Below are positions 1 through 8,481 of a DNA stretch of 64,000 bases, piece by piece. The notes beneath the pieces are model-generated. The model did no database searches. It was given only the letters and a program-made list of their open reading frames with translations, and had not been told where the DNA came from. How positions within the stretch are numbered: the first letter of the stretch is position 1; every line of letters begins with the position of its first letter. Source of the stretch: Aurantimonas coralicida DSM 14790. Lineage in GTDB: Bacteria > Pseudomonadota > Alphaproteobacteria > Rhizobiales > Rhizobiaceae. Where the stretch lies: positions 34,966-98,965 of the forward strand of contig NZ_ATXK01000014.1 of the NCBI RefSeq assembly GCF_000421645.1. Reading direction: 5' to 3'. A program made the position numbers and the translations under genes.

Positions 1-1404
1 GTCGTGGCCGTCCACCGTCCAGCCGTCTTCGGCCAGGCTCACCTGACGGCGATGCAGCAGGCCGGACTGGCGCTCATAGCCATTGTGGGTCGCCTCGAAG
101 CCGCGCACCGGATCGCCGAGTTCGCCCGACAGGACCTCCGTCGGCCCCGGCACCAGCGGCGTGCCGAGAAACCGGTCGAGGCTTTCGGACCGGGCGAAAT
201 GCGACGACGAGCGATCGTCGAGCGTCACCGTCGAATGGGCGGCGGTCGAGCGCGACAGGCGGCGCCATTCGGCGTCGGCGGTCAGCGGGCGGCCGCAATT
301 GACCACGATGCGGTTCGCCTCGCAGGAGAGCTCGAAGCCCAGCGTGCCGGCATGGGCATTGCGCGAGACCAGCGCCGGCGGCGGGCAGCCGGTATCGGCG
401 ACGATGACGCTCGAGCCGGCGGCCAGCCGGTGGTAGCCGGACTGCCGTGCATGGGTGATCGGCTCGCCCAGCGTCTCGTCGTAGCGCAGGAGCACCGTCA
501 TTAGATGGATGTCGGAGGCGCCGGAGCCGTTGAACAGCGCCAGCGAGCCGTCGGAATGGCGGAAGAAGCGCACCGCCGGCAGCATCCGGTCGATCGCCGA
601 ATAGAGCCCCCGCGGCAGCGCCTGGCCCTGGCGCAGATAGGTCTGCCGCAGCGGGATCAGATCGGCGAGGATCGCCACCGGCGCGGCCGGATCGCGCGAG
701 ATGTGGCCGCCATCGGGAAACACCTGGCGGTCGAGTTCCTCGGCCAGATGCCGCGCCGCGATCTTGATGCGACCGCTGGCGGCCGGCAGGCAGAGCGAGA
801 CGAAGGCGAGCGCCGTGCGCACCTGCAGGCGGGGCGTGCCCTCGGGCGCCTCCTGGGCGACGGAGCGCAGATAGCGGGCCTGCGACGACAGGCTGCGCAG
901 AAAGCGCTTGTGGAAGCCGGCATCGGCCTCGGCCAGCAGCATGTCGGCATGGCTCAGCCAGGCGATCATCCGGCGCGCGGCCACCGCGGGCTCGAAGGCG
1001 GGATCGGCCAGCGTGCCGCCCTTCTGGCGGATCCAGTCGTCGACGAGGGTGCGGGCGTTCTGCACGGCCAGGGCGTCACCGGCCTCGGCATGGTGGCGCA
1101 GCCAGTCGAAACCGTGGAGTTCGGCCGCATAGGCTTCCGACGGCAGCGTCGCCTGAAAGATCGAGGTGCGGCCGGGTTCGAGCAATTGTCCGGCGAAGAA
1201 GAAACGGCCGGCATAGATCGCCTCGGCGATCATCGGGTCGCCATGGCGCAACGAGGGCGGCACGACCAGGAGCTTGCCGGCGCGGCCACCGGCAAAACGC
1301 CAGCGGTGCAGCGGACCGGTCCGCAGCCGCCGCCGCGCCCGGCGCCACACTTCACGTAGCGTCAGGACAGCGAGGAGCGGTTGACCTGCCAAGCTCGTCG
1401 TCAC
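1..1404 (-). CDS. Heparinase II/III family protein (partial, C-terminus outside window)
   Basis: An uninterrupted minus-strand frame runs from a GTG at 1404 off the left edge, giving about 468 visible residues. The early part (AEAIYAGRFFFAGQLLEP, then HGFDWLRHHAE) and the later beta-rich part (HSTVTLDDRSSSHF) match the heparinase II/III-like proteins of Rhizobiales, which have an alpha-toroid N-terminal domain and a C-terminal beta-sandwich. Family members are polysaccharide lyases acting on uronic-acid polymers; the substrate here is unknown. It follows rsmB in the same direction, as in other Rhizobiales, where purH usually comes next (not visible here). The start is uncertain: GTG is the first plausible codon, with a weak GGGAG just upstream. 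Confidence 0.8.
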   Translation of the reverse strand, partial: MTTSLAGQPLLAVLTLREVWRRARRRLRTGPLHRWRFAGGRAGKLLVVPPSLRHGDPMIAEAIYAGRFFFAGQLLEPGRTSIFQATLPSEAYAAELHGFDWLRHHAEAGDALAVQNARTLVDDWIRQKGGTLADPAFEPAVAARRMIAWLSHADMLLAEADAGFHKRFLRSLSSQARYLRSVAQEAPEGTPRLQVRTALAFVSLCLPAASGRIKIAARHLAEELDRQVFPDGGHISRDPAAPVAILADLIPLRQTYLRQGQALPRGLYSAIDRMLPAVRFFRHSDGSLALFNGSGASDIHLMTVLLRYDETLGEPITHARQSGYHRLAAGSSVIVADTGCPPPALVSRNAHAGTLGFELSCEANRIVVNCGRPLTADAEWRRLSRSTAAHSTVTLDDRSSSHFARSESLDRFLGTPLVPGPTEVLSGELGDPVRGFEATHNGYERQSGLLHRRQVSLAEDGWTVDGHD

Positions 1405-1594
1405 TCCCGGACCCCACTGCGGGCAACGCGCCCGTTCGACTGGTTGATATCCTTCGCGAAACCCGTCTCCGACCCCATTGGGGCAGGATCAGCGGGTCAG
1501 CGCAACAGCCATCACTTTCTCCGAATGTGGTAAAAACTTCGCTAAGACTTGCGGCGAAAGCGGGACCGCGCCCTTTTGGCCGGGCGCGGCCCGC

Positions 1595-3100
1595 TCAGAT
1601 CCGCTTCAGCCGCGCGGCGTAGAAGCCGTCGAGTCCGCCGGTCGCGGCTGCATCCGCGGCACCGCCCATCATGTCCGGCGTGGTGCGCAGATCGCCCTCC
1701 GGGGTGAGCGCGAACTCCATGCCCGGCAGCTCGTCCGGCTGCACGGGATCGCGCACGATGTCCGAACGGTCGGCGAGGAGGGCCGCGACGATCGCCTCGC
1801 CCTCGGCCGGGTCCAGCGAGCAATTGGAGAAGACCAGCCGGCCGCCCGGCGCCAGAAGCCGCACCGCCTCGCCGAGCAGGCGCGCCTGCACACCGGCCAG
1901 CTTGGCGATTTCCTCCGCGTCCTTGGTGTAGGGCACGTCCGGATGCCGGCGGATCGTGCCGGTGGACGAGCACGGCGCGTCGAGGAGTATGGCGTCGAAG
2001 GGTTCGGCCGGCTCGAAGGCGGCGATGTCGCCCACCACGGTCTCGGCCTCCAGCGACAGGCGCGCCAGATTGGCCTTCAGCCGCTTCATCCGGTTGGCGT
2101 TGATGTCGAGGGCGGTTACGGCGCCGCCGGCGGCGATCAGCTGCGCCGTCTTGCCACCCGGCGCGGCGCAGAGATCGGCGACGCGCTTGCCCGTCAGATC
2201 ACCGAACAATTGCGCCGGCAGCGCCGCGGCGGCGTCCTGCACCCACCATTCGCCCTCGGCAAAGCCCTCGAGCGCCGTCACCGGTCCGTCGAAGCTGCCG
2301 AGCCGCACGGTGCCGTTCGGCAGGGCGACGCCGCCCAGCTTCGCGGCCCAGCCCGCAGGGTCGCTCTTGACGGTGAGGTCGAGCGGGGCCGGCGTCAGAT
2401 GCGCCCGCGCGATCGCCTCGGTGCGCTCGGGCCCGTAGGCCGCCACCATGCGCGCGGCCAGCCAGTCCGGCATGTTCTCCGTTGCCGTGGCGACCTCGCG
2501 CAAGGCCTCCTTCTCCCGCGACAGGCGGCGCAGCACGGCATTGATCATGCCGGCGAAACGACGGCTGCGCGAATCCACATTCGCCGCCGCGACGGCAAGG
2601 TCGACAGCGGCCGAATCCGGCACGTCGAGGAACAGGATCTGCGTCGCGCCGACATGCAGGATGTGCTTCAGCGCCGCTGCGTTGGGCGGCAACGGCCGGT
2701 CGAGACAGGCGTCGAGGGCACGGCCGATGGTGCCGCGGAACCTGAGCGCGGAAAGGATGATCGCCTTGACCAGCCCCTGGTCGCGGCCTTCCAGCGCACG
2801 GAAGCCGGGATGCCCGCCGGCCGCATCGAGAAGACCATCCGCCGAGGTGCGGGCATCGACGATCGCCGACAGGAGCTTCGTCGCCACCAGCCGGGCGCCA
2901 AGGCCGGGGCGGTCGTTCGCCGAGTAGCCGTCGGGCACGAAACCGTCGGCGCCGTCGGAAATTCGCGGGCCGTTGCCGGCGCCGTCATCGCGCCGGGGCG
3001 CCTTGCCCGGCAAGGGCCGCTTGCGCGGCGCAGAGCGGGAGGCATCGAAATTGCCGCCGCGGCGGGTCTTGCGGCCGTCCGATCCAGCGCTCAACCCCAC
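1595..3100 (-). CDS. rsmB: 16S rRNA (cytosine(967)-C(5))-methyltransferase RsmB
   Basis: About 501 residues. It transfers a methyl group from SAM to C5 of a cytosine in 16S rRNA. The N-terminal NusB-like RNA-binding domain begins near [20 protein letters not shown]. The C-terminal Rossmann methyltransferase shows the SAM loop [18 protein letters not shown], the DAPCSSTGT motif with the product-release cysteine, and FSNCSLDP with the catalytic cysteine. The start is uncertain: a GTG at 3148 opens the same frame with a basic, low-complexity leader, but the GTG at 3100 overlaps the htpX stop by only 10 bp and is preferred. It is co-directional with htpX and the heparinase gene. Confidence 0.88.
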   Translation of the reverse strand: MGLSAGSDGRKTRRGGNFDASRSAPRKRPLPGKAPRRDDGAGNGPRISDGADGFVPDGYSANDRPGLGARLVATKLLSAIVDARTSADGLLDAAGGHPGFRALEGRDQGLVKAIILSALRFRGTIGRALDACLDRPLPPNAAALKHILHVGATQILFLDVPDSAAVDLAVAAANVDSRSRRFAGMINAVLRRLSREKEALREVATATENMPDWLAARMVAAYGPERTEAIARAHLTPAPLDLTVKSDPAGWAAKLGGVALPNGTVRLGSFDGPVTALEGFAEGEWWVQDAAAALPAQLFGDLTGKRVADLCAAPGGKTAQLIAAGGAVTALDINANRMKRLKANLARLSLEAETVVGDIAAFEPAEPFDAILLDAPCSSTGTIRRHPDVPYTKDAEEIAKLAGVQARLLGEAVRLLAPGGRLVFSNCSLDPAEGEAIVAALLADRSDIVRDPVQPDELPGMEFALTPEGDLRTTPDMMGGAADAAATGGLDGFYAARLKRI

Positions 3101-4059
3101 GGTCCCCGCTTGCGGCCGCCGGCGGAGGGGCGATCGCCCCTGCCCCACGGGCCCGAACGGGTCCGGTCGATCCCGGCCTGCGGCGCGGCAGCAACGAAGC
3201 CGCCGTCGCCACCGTCCATCTCCAGCGCCATCTGTTTCAGTGCCGCGATCCGGTTGGCGGTGTCCGGATGGGTGGAGAAGAGATTGTCCATGCGCTGGCC
3301 GGACAGGGGATTGATGATGAACATGTGGGCCGTCGCCGGATTGCGCTCGGCGTCCTGGTTCACCGTACGCCCGGCTGCGCTGGCGATCTTGCCGAGCGCC
3401 GAGGCGAGCCAGCCCGGATTACCACAGATTTCCGCGCCCCGCCGGTCGGCGGCATATTCGCGCGTCCGGCTGATCGCCATCTGCACGATCATCGCGGCCA
3501 GAGGCGCGACGATGATCGCCGCGATCACGCCGATGAAGCCGAGGGGATTGTTGTTGTCGCGGTTGCCGCCGAAGAAGAAGGCGAAATTGCCCAGCATCGA
3601 GATCGCACCGGCCAGCGTCGCGGTGATCGTCATGATCAGCGTGTCGCGATTCTGCACATGGGCGAGCTCATGCGCCATGACGGCGGCGACCTCTTCGGGC
3701 GTCAGGCGCTCCAGGAGCCCAGTCGTCGCGGCCACGGCCGCATTCTCGGGATTGCGCCCGGTGGCGAAGGCGTTCGGCTGGGCATTGTTGATGACATAGA
3801 CCTTCGGCATCGGCAGGCCGGCCCGTCCGGCCAGACCTTCCACGATGCGGTAGTATTCCGGCGCGCTGCGCGCGTCGACCTCCTGCGCATGGTGCATCTT
3901 CAGCACCATCTTGTCGGAGTTCCAGTAGGAAAACAGGTTCATGCCGGCCGCGAAGACGAAGGCGATCATCATGCCGGCGCGGCCGCCGATCATGAAGCCG
4001 AGCCCCATGAAGAGGGCGGTCATGAAGGCGATGAGCATCGCCGTCTTGATCATGTTCAT
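3091..4059 (-). CDS. htpX: Membrane zinc metalloprotease HtpX
   Basis: 322 residues, the normal size for HtpX (M48B). It is an inner-membrane endoprotease that removes misfolded membrane proteins, working alongside FtsH. Two N-terminal membrane segments ([20 protein letters not shown] and the next hydrophobic run) precede the zinc site [12 protein letters not shown] (HExxH); further membrane segments and the AADRRGAEI glutamate follow. A longer frame begins at 4104, but the ATG at 4059 gives the standard [12 protein letters not shown] start. The C-terminus is Gly/Arg-rich and overlaps the start of rsmB by a few bases, so the two are probably translationally coupled. Confidence 0.93.
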   Translation of the reverse strand: MNMIKTAMLIAFMTALFMGLGFMIGGRAGMMIAFVFAAGMNLFSYWNSDKMVLKMHHAQEVDARSAPEYYRIVEGLAGRAGLPMPKVYVINNAQPNAFATGRNPENAAVAATTGLLERLTPEEVAAVMAHELAHVQNRDTLIMTITATLAGAISMLGNFAFFFGGNRDNNNPLGFIGVIAAIIVAPLAAMIVQMAISRTREYAADRRGAEICGNPGWLASALGKIASAAGRTVNQDAERNPATAHMFIINPLSGQRMDNLFSTHPDTANRIAALKQMALEMDGGDGGFVAAAPQAGIDRTRSGPWGRGDRPSAGGRKRGPWG

Positions 4060-4281
4060 CGCAGGTTCCACCACCAAGGAGTTTGCGCGGTCCACCCGCG
4101 CCAATCGCCCGGGAAAATGGGGATTGCGGGGTTCCGCTTCAATATTGCCGGGAAACCACCGCGGCTGCAGCGGCCCGGGCAGGCTGCGACACCGGCAAGG
4201 GTTTCAAGCCTTCGTCCCTGCCCTTATCTGATGGTGACGAACCGCAACATGGCACCGGCCGCAGCAAGGGGCAGACGAGCA

Positions 4282-4515
4282 ATGAGCGACAGCGAGGCAA
4301 GGGATCCGGCACTGGCAGCGCCGGGCGATGGCGCGCCGGCCGAGCGCGAACTGCCGGCCGCCGCCCGCCGTGCCCTCGCCGAAGCCGAGGAACGCCGCCG
4401 TCAGGCGGACGCGGAGGCCTCAGCATCCCAGGCCAGGGAGATCAACGGACCCAAGGGGCCCGAACCGATCCGCTATGGCGACTGGGAGAAGAACGGCCTG
4501 ATCTCGGACTTCTGA
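4282..4515 (+). CDS. DUF1674 family protein (SDHAF4-like succinate dehydrogenase assembly factor)
   Basis: 77 residues from ATG 4282. The C-terminal signature EINGPKGPEPIRYGDWEKNG ending in ISDF is diagnostic for DUF1674, the bacterial relatives of mitochondrial SDHAF4, which chaperones the flavinylated SDH subunit. The N-terminal half is Ala/Glu-rich and poorly conserved. In-frame ATGs at about 4231 and 4249 could extend the protein. It is divergent from htpX, the usual arrangement in Rhizobiales. Confidence 0.82.
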   Translation: MSDSEARDPALAAPGDGAPAERELPAAARRALAEAEERRRQADAEASASQAREINGPKGPEPIRYGDWEKNGLISDF

Positions 4516-4727
4516 AGCCAGTTCCCGTTGCAGCCTGTCATTCTGCCCGTGCCTGAGGCGCGCAACGGCTTCCCGCGATGATTGTGGGCCCATCGTCCTA
4601 GACACCCGCACCGCGAGCCCGCGTCAATCTTCCGCTGCGTCAGGAATGCGCAATATTGCGGGCTCCCAGGTCGCCGCTTGATCTCTCACCTGCATAGGAA
4701 TATTGTCCGGAGACCGTCTCCGATTCG

Positions 4728-5258
4728 TTGGCCGTTGTCGTGACGCATTCCCGTCGAACCATCTGCAGTTGTATGCTCGCGCTGTTGCTCGCCATCCCGG
4801 CCGGCGCCGCGCACGCGGATGACGACGACTACCCGCGGGCAATCTCCGGCCCGGTCGAGGCGCGCGTCCTGAAGGTCCGCGACGGCGACACGATCGAGGT
4901 CGAGGCCTTCGTCTGGCCGATGCAGGCGGTTCAGGTCGCGGTCCGACTGAAGGGGATCGACGCACCGGAGAAACGCGGACGCTGCGAAGCCGAGAAAGCC
5001 GCCGCGGAGATCGCGAGAGACCGGCTGGTCGCCCTGATCGGATCGGGCAACGTCACCCTCACCGGCATCTCCGGCGACAAATATTTCGGGCGCGTGCTGG
5101 CGACACTGTCAGTGCCCGGCCAGCCCGATCTCGGCCGCGTCCTTCTGCGCGAGGGCCTCGTGGTCCGCTACGAAGGCGGCAAGCGCCGCGACTGGTGCGA
5201 CGGCACCCTCCCCGCCGATCTGAGCGCCGTGGACACCGGCGGCCGGCGTAAGGGCTGA
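4728..5258 (+). CDS. Secreted thermonuclease-like (SNase fold) protein
   Basis: 176 residues from TTG 4728 (GTG 4740 is an alternative). A signal peptide (MLALLLAIPAGAAHA) is followed by an acidic DDDDYP stretch and a staphylococcal-nuclease fold. VRDGDTIEVEAF, VRLKGIDAPEKRG and the later FGRVLATL carry the expected Asp, Arg and Glu residues of the SNase active site. It is probably a periplasmic or exported Ca-dependent nuclease. Two cysteines (GRCEAE and DWCDG) may form a disulfide. It stands alone between the DUF1674 gene and cfa; no partner is evident. Confidence 0.75.
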   Translation: MAVVVTHSRRTICSCMLALLLAIPAGAAHADDDDYPRAISGPVEARVLKVRDGDTIEVEAFVWPMQAVQVAVRLKGIDAPEKRGRCEAEKAAAEIARDRLVALIGSGNVTLTGISGDKYFGRVLATLSVPGQPDLGRVLLREGLVVRYEGGKRRDWCDGTLPADLSAVDTGGRRKG

Positions 5259-5374
5259 CCCGCGCGCAGACGCCGACGGCGGCATCTTCCAATGCCCCTT
5301 GCCCATCGCAGACCTGGCGTCCGATACTCCTGAACCAGACACCCGGCCGTAGCGTGCCGTACAGCCGACGATAC

Positions 5375-5390
5375 CGTTTCACGTGAAACA
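5375..5390. promoter_or_regulatory. parS: parS site (ParB binding site), upstream of cfa
   Basis: The sequence CGTTTCACGTGAAACA matches the chromosomal parS consensus TGTTTCACGTGAAACA at 15 of 16 positions and is palindromic around the CACGTG core. It lies 10 bp before the cfa ATG. It is the leftmost of the parS sites seen here, about 13 kb from parB. Confidence 0.88.
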
Positions 5391-5399
5391 GGATGCTCC

Positions 5400-6680
5400 A
5401 TGACAGCCGGGGAAGCGCGACTCGAGGCTATCGTCCGTCAGGCGATCGCCGCGTTCCAGCCAAAGATCGCCGTGCGGCTGTGGACGGGTGAACGCATTGG
5501 CCCCGCCGACGGTCCGGTCCTGGCGCTGAACGATCCGGCGGCGATCGCCCGGCTGGCCCTCAGCCCGCGAATCGTGACGGCAGTCGAACTGTGGATGTCC
5601 AAGGCGATCGATGTCGAGGACGGCACGATCTTCGACGTGGCGACGGCGCGCTCCGACATCCGGACGCGGGACGCGATGAAGAAGATCGACCGGCTGGCCA
5701 TCGCCACCGCCCTGCCCGCCCTCTATACGCTGGCACGGCGCGGCCGGAAGGCGGCCCGGTCGGCGCCCCAGAGCGGCACGGGCGCCGGCGCCAGCGGCTC
5801 GTCCAAGGCCGCAATCCAGTTCCACTACGACATCTCGAACGATTTCTACCGCCTCTTCCTCGATGAGCGCATGCTGTATTCCTGCGCCTATTTCGATGGC
5901 TGGCACGACGACATCGACAAGGCGCAGCACGACAAGCTGGACATGATCTGCCGCAAGCTGCGCCTCAAGCAGGGCGAGCGCTTTCTCGACATCGGCTGCG
6001 GCTGGGGTGCCTTGCTGATCCATGCGGCCGAGCATTATGGCGTCACCGGCCACGGCGTGACCCTGAGCCAGGCCCAATACGACCTCGCCCGCGAGCGGAT
6101 CGTCGCCAAGGGGCTCGAAGACCGCGTGACGATCGAACTGAAGCCTTTCGAGGAGCTCGACGGGCGCTTCGACAAGATCGCCTCGATCGGCATGTTCGAG
6201 CATGTCGGCTGGGACAACCACGCGACCTACCTGACCGCGGTACGCAAGCTGCTGCGCCCGAACGGGCTCTATCTGCACCATGCGATCACCCGGCCGGCCA
6301 AGACCAGCGATGCCAAGTTTCGCAAGGGGACGCGGGAATATGCGGCGATCATCCGCTACATCTTCCCGGGCGCCGAACTCGACCATGTCGGCCATTCGGC
6401 CCAGCTTCTGGAGGCGCACCGCTTCGAGGTCCACGACGTGGAGAACTGGCGCGAGCACTATGGCCGCACCTGCCGGCTGTGGCACGACCGCCTGCTCGCC
6501 GCGATGCCGGAGGCCAGCCGCATCGCTGGCGAACCCCGCGCCCGGCTGTGGCTTCTGTATCTCGCCGGCGTATCCCTCGGCTTCCAGCGCGGCGGTCTTC
6601 TGATCTACCAGACACTGGCCTCCAGACGGGCCAAGGGTCCGGCCGAGCTGCCGCCCACCCGTCGCGACCTCTACGACTAG
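5400..6680 (+). CDS. cfa: Cyclopropane-fatty-acyl-phospholipid synthase family protein
   Basis: 426 residues. It uses SAM to methylenate the cis double bond of membrane phospholipid acyl chains. An N-terminal lipid-binding domain (about 1-110) precedes a class I methyltransferase: FHYDISNDFYRLFLDERMLY, the SAM loop FLDIGCGWGALLIHAA, then IASIGMFEHVGWDNH and the C-terminal WREHYGRTCRLWHDRL. An AGGA about 8 bp upstream supports ATG 5400. A parS site sits immediately before the ribosome-binding site, so ParB spreading could affect transcription (inference). Confidence 0.9.
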   Translation: MTAGEARLEAIVRQAIAAFQPKIAVRLWTGERIGPADGPVLALNDPAAIARLALSPRIVTAVELWMSKAIDVEDGTIFDVATARSDIRTRDAMKKIDRLAIATALPALYTLARRGRKAARSAPQSGTGAGASGSSKAAIQFHYDISNDFYRLFLDERMLYSCAYFDGWHDDIDKAQHDKLDMICRKLRLKQGERFLDIGCGWGALLIHAAEHYGVTGHGVTLSQAQYDLARERIVAKGLEDRVTIELKPFEELDGRFDKIASIGMFEHVGWDNHATYLTAVRKLLRPNGLYLHHAITRPAKTSDAKFRKGTREYAAIIRYIFPGAELDHVGHSAQLLEAHRFEVHDVENWREHYGRTCRLWHDRLLAAMPEASRIAGEPRARLWLLYLAGVSLGFQRGGLLIYQTLASRRAKGPAELPPTRRDLYD

Positions 6681-7134
6681 CCCGGCACCCGCAGCGCTTG
6701 CTTCCGCAAAGCTCTGCCTTCCGGCCGAGAGGTTGCGCCTTCCGCGGGGTTTCCATTGCTCCGGCCGGATCTCCACTGCGCGGCACGACCCATGGGTTCC
6801 GTCTAATGGGCGCCCTACCCAGACAGAAACACACCGGCGAAAATCCCTTCGCCACCGCCACACTCCCCCCTTCGCTGTCACCCCGCAACGCTACTCCCCG
6901 AGGCGTCCTTATGGTCCGTAAGGTTCAGGGATCAATGGGTTAGCTGCAAGCAGACGCCTCATGCCCACTTGCATGCGGTGCAGCAAACACCCTGCCGTTA
7001 CCGCTTGCAACAGCCCGTGAGCTTTTCGCCACAGAAAAGCCGCAAGTCTAAAAAGTGCGGTTATTTGCGTCTTTCGCGGAACCACCTGTCGGAGCCGGTC
7101 ATTGTGCGGCTATCTGTAATCGGGAGTAAGCACG
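6681..7134. other. Gene-free interval cfa to PRC-barrel gene
   Basis: 454 bp without a convincing ORF. A perfect 7-bp hairpin at 7021-7040 (gcttttc / gaaaagc, 6-nt loop) has no T-run and so is not a clear terminator. The right end holds the putative EcfG-type promoter at 7078-7103 and the GGGAG ribosome-binding site of the gene at 7135. Nothing else was recognised. Confidence 0.5.
7078..7103 (+). promoter_or_regulatory. Putative EcfG (general stress sigma) promoter
   Basis: GGAAC at 7078-7082, a 17-bp spacer and CATT at 7100-7103 resemble the alphaproteobacterial EcfG promoter (GGAAC, 16-17 bp, CGTT), with one mismatch in the -10 element. It lies 31 bp before the PRC-barrel gene. PRC-barrel proteins are common members of the general stress regulon, which makes the assignment reasonable but unproven. 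Confidence 0.4.
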
Positions 7135-8052
7135 ATGAAAAAGTCCTTCTATACCGCCCTTCTCGCCGGCGCCGTCATGCCCTTCGCGGCTTTCGCGCAG
7201 GACGCCCAGCCCGCGGCTCCGACGGACACCCCGCCGGCCGCCACCGACAGCGCCATGCCGTCGGACAGCTCCGACGCCGCGGCACCGAGCAGCACGATGG
7301 ACCCGGCTGCTCCGACCGGCGACGCCTCGGCTGAGACCGACACCGCACCGTCGGCCACCGACGCGCCGACCGACACTGCGGAGAGCCCGGCCGGCACCAC
7401 CGAGGAACCTGCCGACATGGCCGCCGAGGAGCCGGCTGAAAATGGCGACATGGCCACTGCCAGCGCGGGTGCCGATGGCCCCTTCGTGACCGTCCCGCCG
7501 TCCGGCGCCTGGCGCGTGACCGATCTCGACGGCAAGGACGTCTATGACACGGCCGGCGAGAGCATCGGCTCGATCACCGACGTGCTGGTCTCCGAGGAAG
7601 GCGACGTGATGGCCGTTCTGGTCGGCGTCGGCGGCTTCCTGGGCATCGGCGAAAAGGATGTCGCCGTCTCGATGAGCGCGCTGGAATTCGGCCCGGGCAA
7701 GACCGAAGGTCTGCCGACCGAGGAAGAGGCCAACGCCCAGGCGAGCGCCGCGGCGCCGGCCACGGGTGGCACCGGCATGGCGGCCGATCCGGCTGCCGGC
7801 GGCACGGGCATGGGTACGGGCGACGCCAACATGTCGACCGCCAGCACGGACGCGTCGGCCGAACCGGTGACCCCGGTCGTCGGCGAGGACAATCTGCCGG
7901 ACCGTATCGTCCTCAATGTCTCGCGTGAGCAGCTCGAGCAGGCTCCGGCCTACAACGAGCCGGAAGAGGCCGATGACGGCATGGCGGAAGCCGATGGCGG
8001 CGCTGCCGATGGCACGATGGCGCCGGCCGGCGACGCTCCGGCGGCCCAGTAA
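7135..8052 (+). CDS. Exported PRC-barrel domain protein with Ala/Pro/Thr/Asp-rich linkers
   Basis: 305 residues. MKKSFYTALLAGAVMPFAAF followed by AQ is a signal peptide, so the protein is periplasmic or outer-envelope. Residues 23-115 are a low-complexity acidic region rich in Ala, Pro, Thr, Ser and Asp. A single PRC-barrel follows (WRVTDLDGKDVYDTAGESIG, then ITDVLVSEEGDVMAVLVGVG, then GIGEKDVAVSMSALEF), and a second Gly/Met/Ala-rich low-complexity tail with another acidic patch. PRC-barrels are small beta-barrels found in stress and photosynthetic proteins; no enzymatic role can be assigned. The gene is monocistronic, with a GGGAG ribosome-binding site and its own terminator at 8105-8134. 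Confidence 0.85.
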   Translation: MKKSFYTALLAGAVMPFAAFAQDAQPAAPTDTPPAATDSAMPSDSSDAAAPSSTMDPAAPTGDASAETDTAPSATDAPTDTAESPAGTTEEPADMAAEEPAENGDMATASAGADGPFVTVPPSGAWRVTDLDGKDVYDTAGESIGSITDVLVSEEGDVMAVLVGVGGFLGIGEKDVAVSMSALEFGPGKTEGLPTEEEANAQASAAAPATGGTGMAADPAAGGTGMGTGDANMSTASTDASAEPVTPVVGEDNLPDRIVLNVSREQLEQAPAYNEPEEADDGMAEADGGAADGTMAPAGDAPAAQ

Positions 8053-8104
8053 TCCGCCAGGATAAAGCTGTACCGGGCCGTCCAGCATAGCCGCAGATAG
8101 ACAG

Positions 8105-8134
8105 AAGGCCCGTACCGATTGGTGCGGGCCTTTT
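8105..8134 (+). terminator. Rho-independent terminator of the PRC-barrel gene
   Basis: Inverted repeat aaggcccgtacc / ggtgcgggcctt with a GATT loop, followed by TTTT, about 50 bp after the stop at 8052. Confidence 0.85.
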
Positions 8135-8202
8135 GCGTTGCGACGTCGGGTTTCAAAGCCGGAATGGCACCGCCCCTCGCCGCAACCGGACAGCAGACAA
8201 TC

Positions 8203-8230
8203 AAAAGGCCGCTCCCTTTCGGAAGCGGCC
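8203..8230 (-). terminator. Rho-independent terminator of the small gene at 8287-8364
   Basis: Read on the minus strand, ggccgct and agcggcc arms enclose a CGAAAG-type loop and are followed by TTTTGA. It lies 57 bp beyond the stop of the small ORF. A second hairpin (gcggtc / gaccgc, 8250-8267) lies between the ORF and the terminator. Confidence 0.85.
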
Positions 8231-8286
8231 CCGTGATGAACGTCAGCCGGCGGTCGTCGAAGACCGCTTTACGGCATCCGCAATTC

Positions 8287-8364
8287 TCAGGCGAAGCGAG
8301 GAGGCTGCTCCGTCGAACCACCGAGAATCATAGACCCAACCGGCTTCAGATTATCACTCGACAT
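8287..8364 (-). CDS. Putative 25-residue small protein with a full-length Shine-Dalgarno
   Basis: A 26-codon frame including the stop: ATG at 8364, TGA at 8289-8287. The peptide starts MSSDNLKPVG, has a central SMILGGSTE and ends QPPRFA. It has no cysteine, no membrane segment and no signal peptide. Directly upstream on the minus strand is AAGGAGGTGATCC (about 8367-8379), fully complementary to the 3' end of 16S rRNA, with a 7-nt spacing from AGGAGG to ATG. A sigma70-like promoter lies at 8402-8430 and a terminator at 8203-8230, so it looks like a complete, strongly translated transcription unit of about 190 nt. It lies downstream of, and co-directional with, the haem peroxidase gene. No family is recognised. 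Alternatively it is a regulatory RNA whose SD-like stretch has another role. Confidence 0.6.
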   Translation of the reverse strand: MSSDNLKPVGSMILGGSTEQPPRFA

Positions 8365-8401
8365 TGGATCACCTCCTTCCACTTCGTTGAACACAGGAGG
8401 G

Positions 8402-8430
8402 AGTATGGGAACCCAACGCCTTGGGCGCAA
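8402..8430 (-). promoter_or_regulatory. Putative sigma70 promoter of the small gene
   Basis: On the minus strand TTGCGC (8430-8425) and CATACT (8407-8402) are separated by 17 bp, giving 4/6 matches in each hexamer. It is placed so that transcription would begin about 30 nt before the start codon at 8364. Confidence 0.45.
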
Positions 8431-8481
8431 GAGGGTTTTTCGCCCCCGCCTCCCCCCGGCATGGTTCGCGCAAGCCTGAGG

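Noticed and set aside
1478..3799. Plus-strand open frame of 773 codons opposite rsmB and htpX
   Set aside because: Arg/Gly/His-rich composition typical of the antisense of GC-rich genes; rsmB and htpX on the minus strand have clear catalytic motifs.
7021..7040. Perfect 7-bp hairpin in the cfa to PRC-barrel interval as a terminator
   Set aside because: No T-run follows on either strand and it is 340 bp past cfa.
8362..8380. TGGATCACCTCCTT on the plus strand, identical to the 16S rRNA 3' end
   Set aside because: No other rRNA sequence is around it; it is better explained as the Shine-Dalgarno of the minus-strand small gene.
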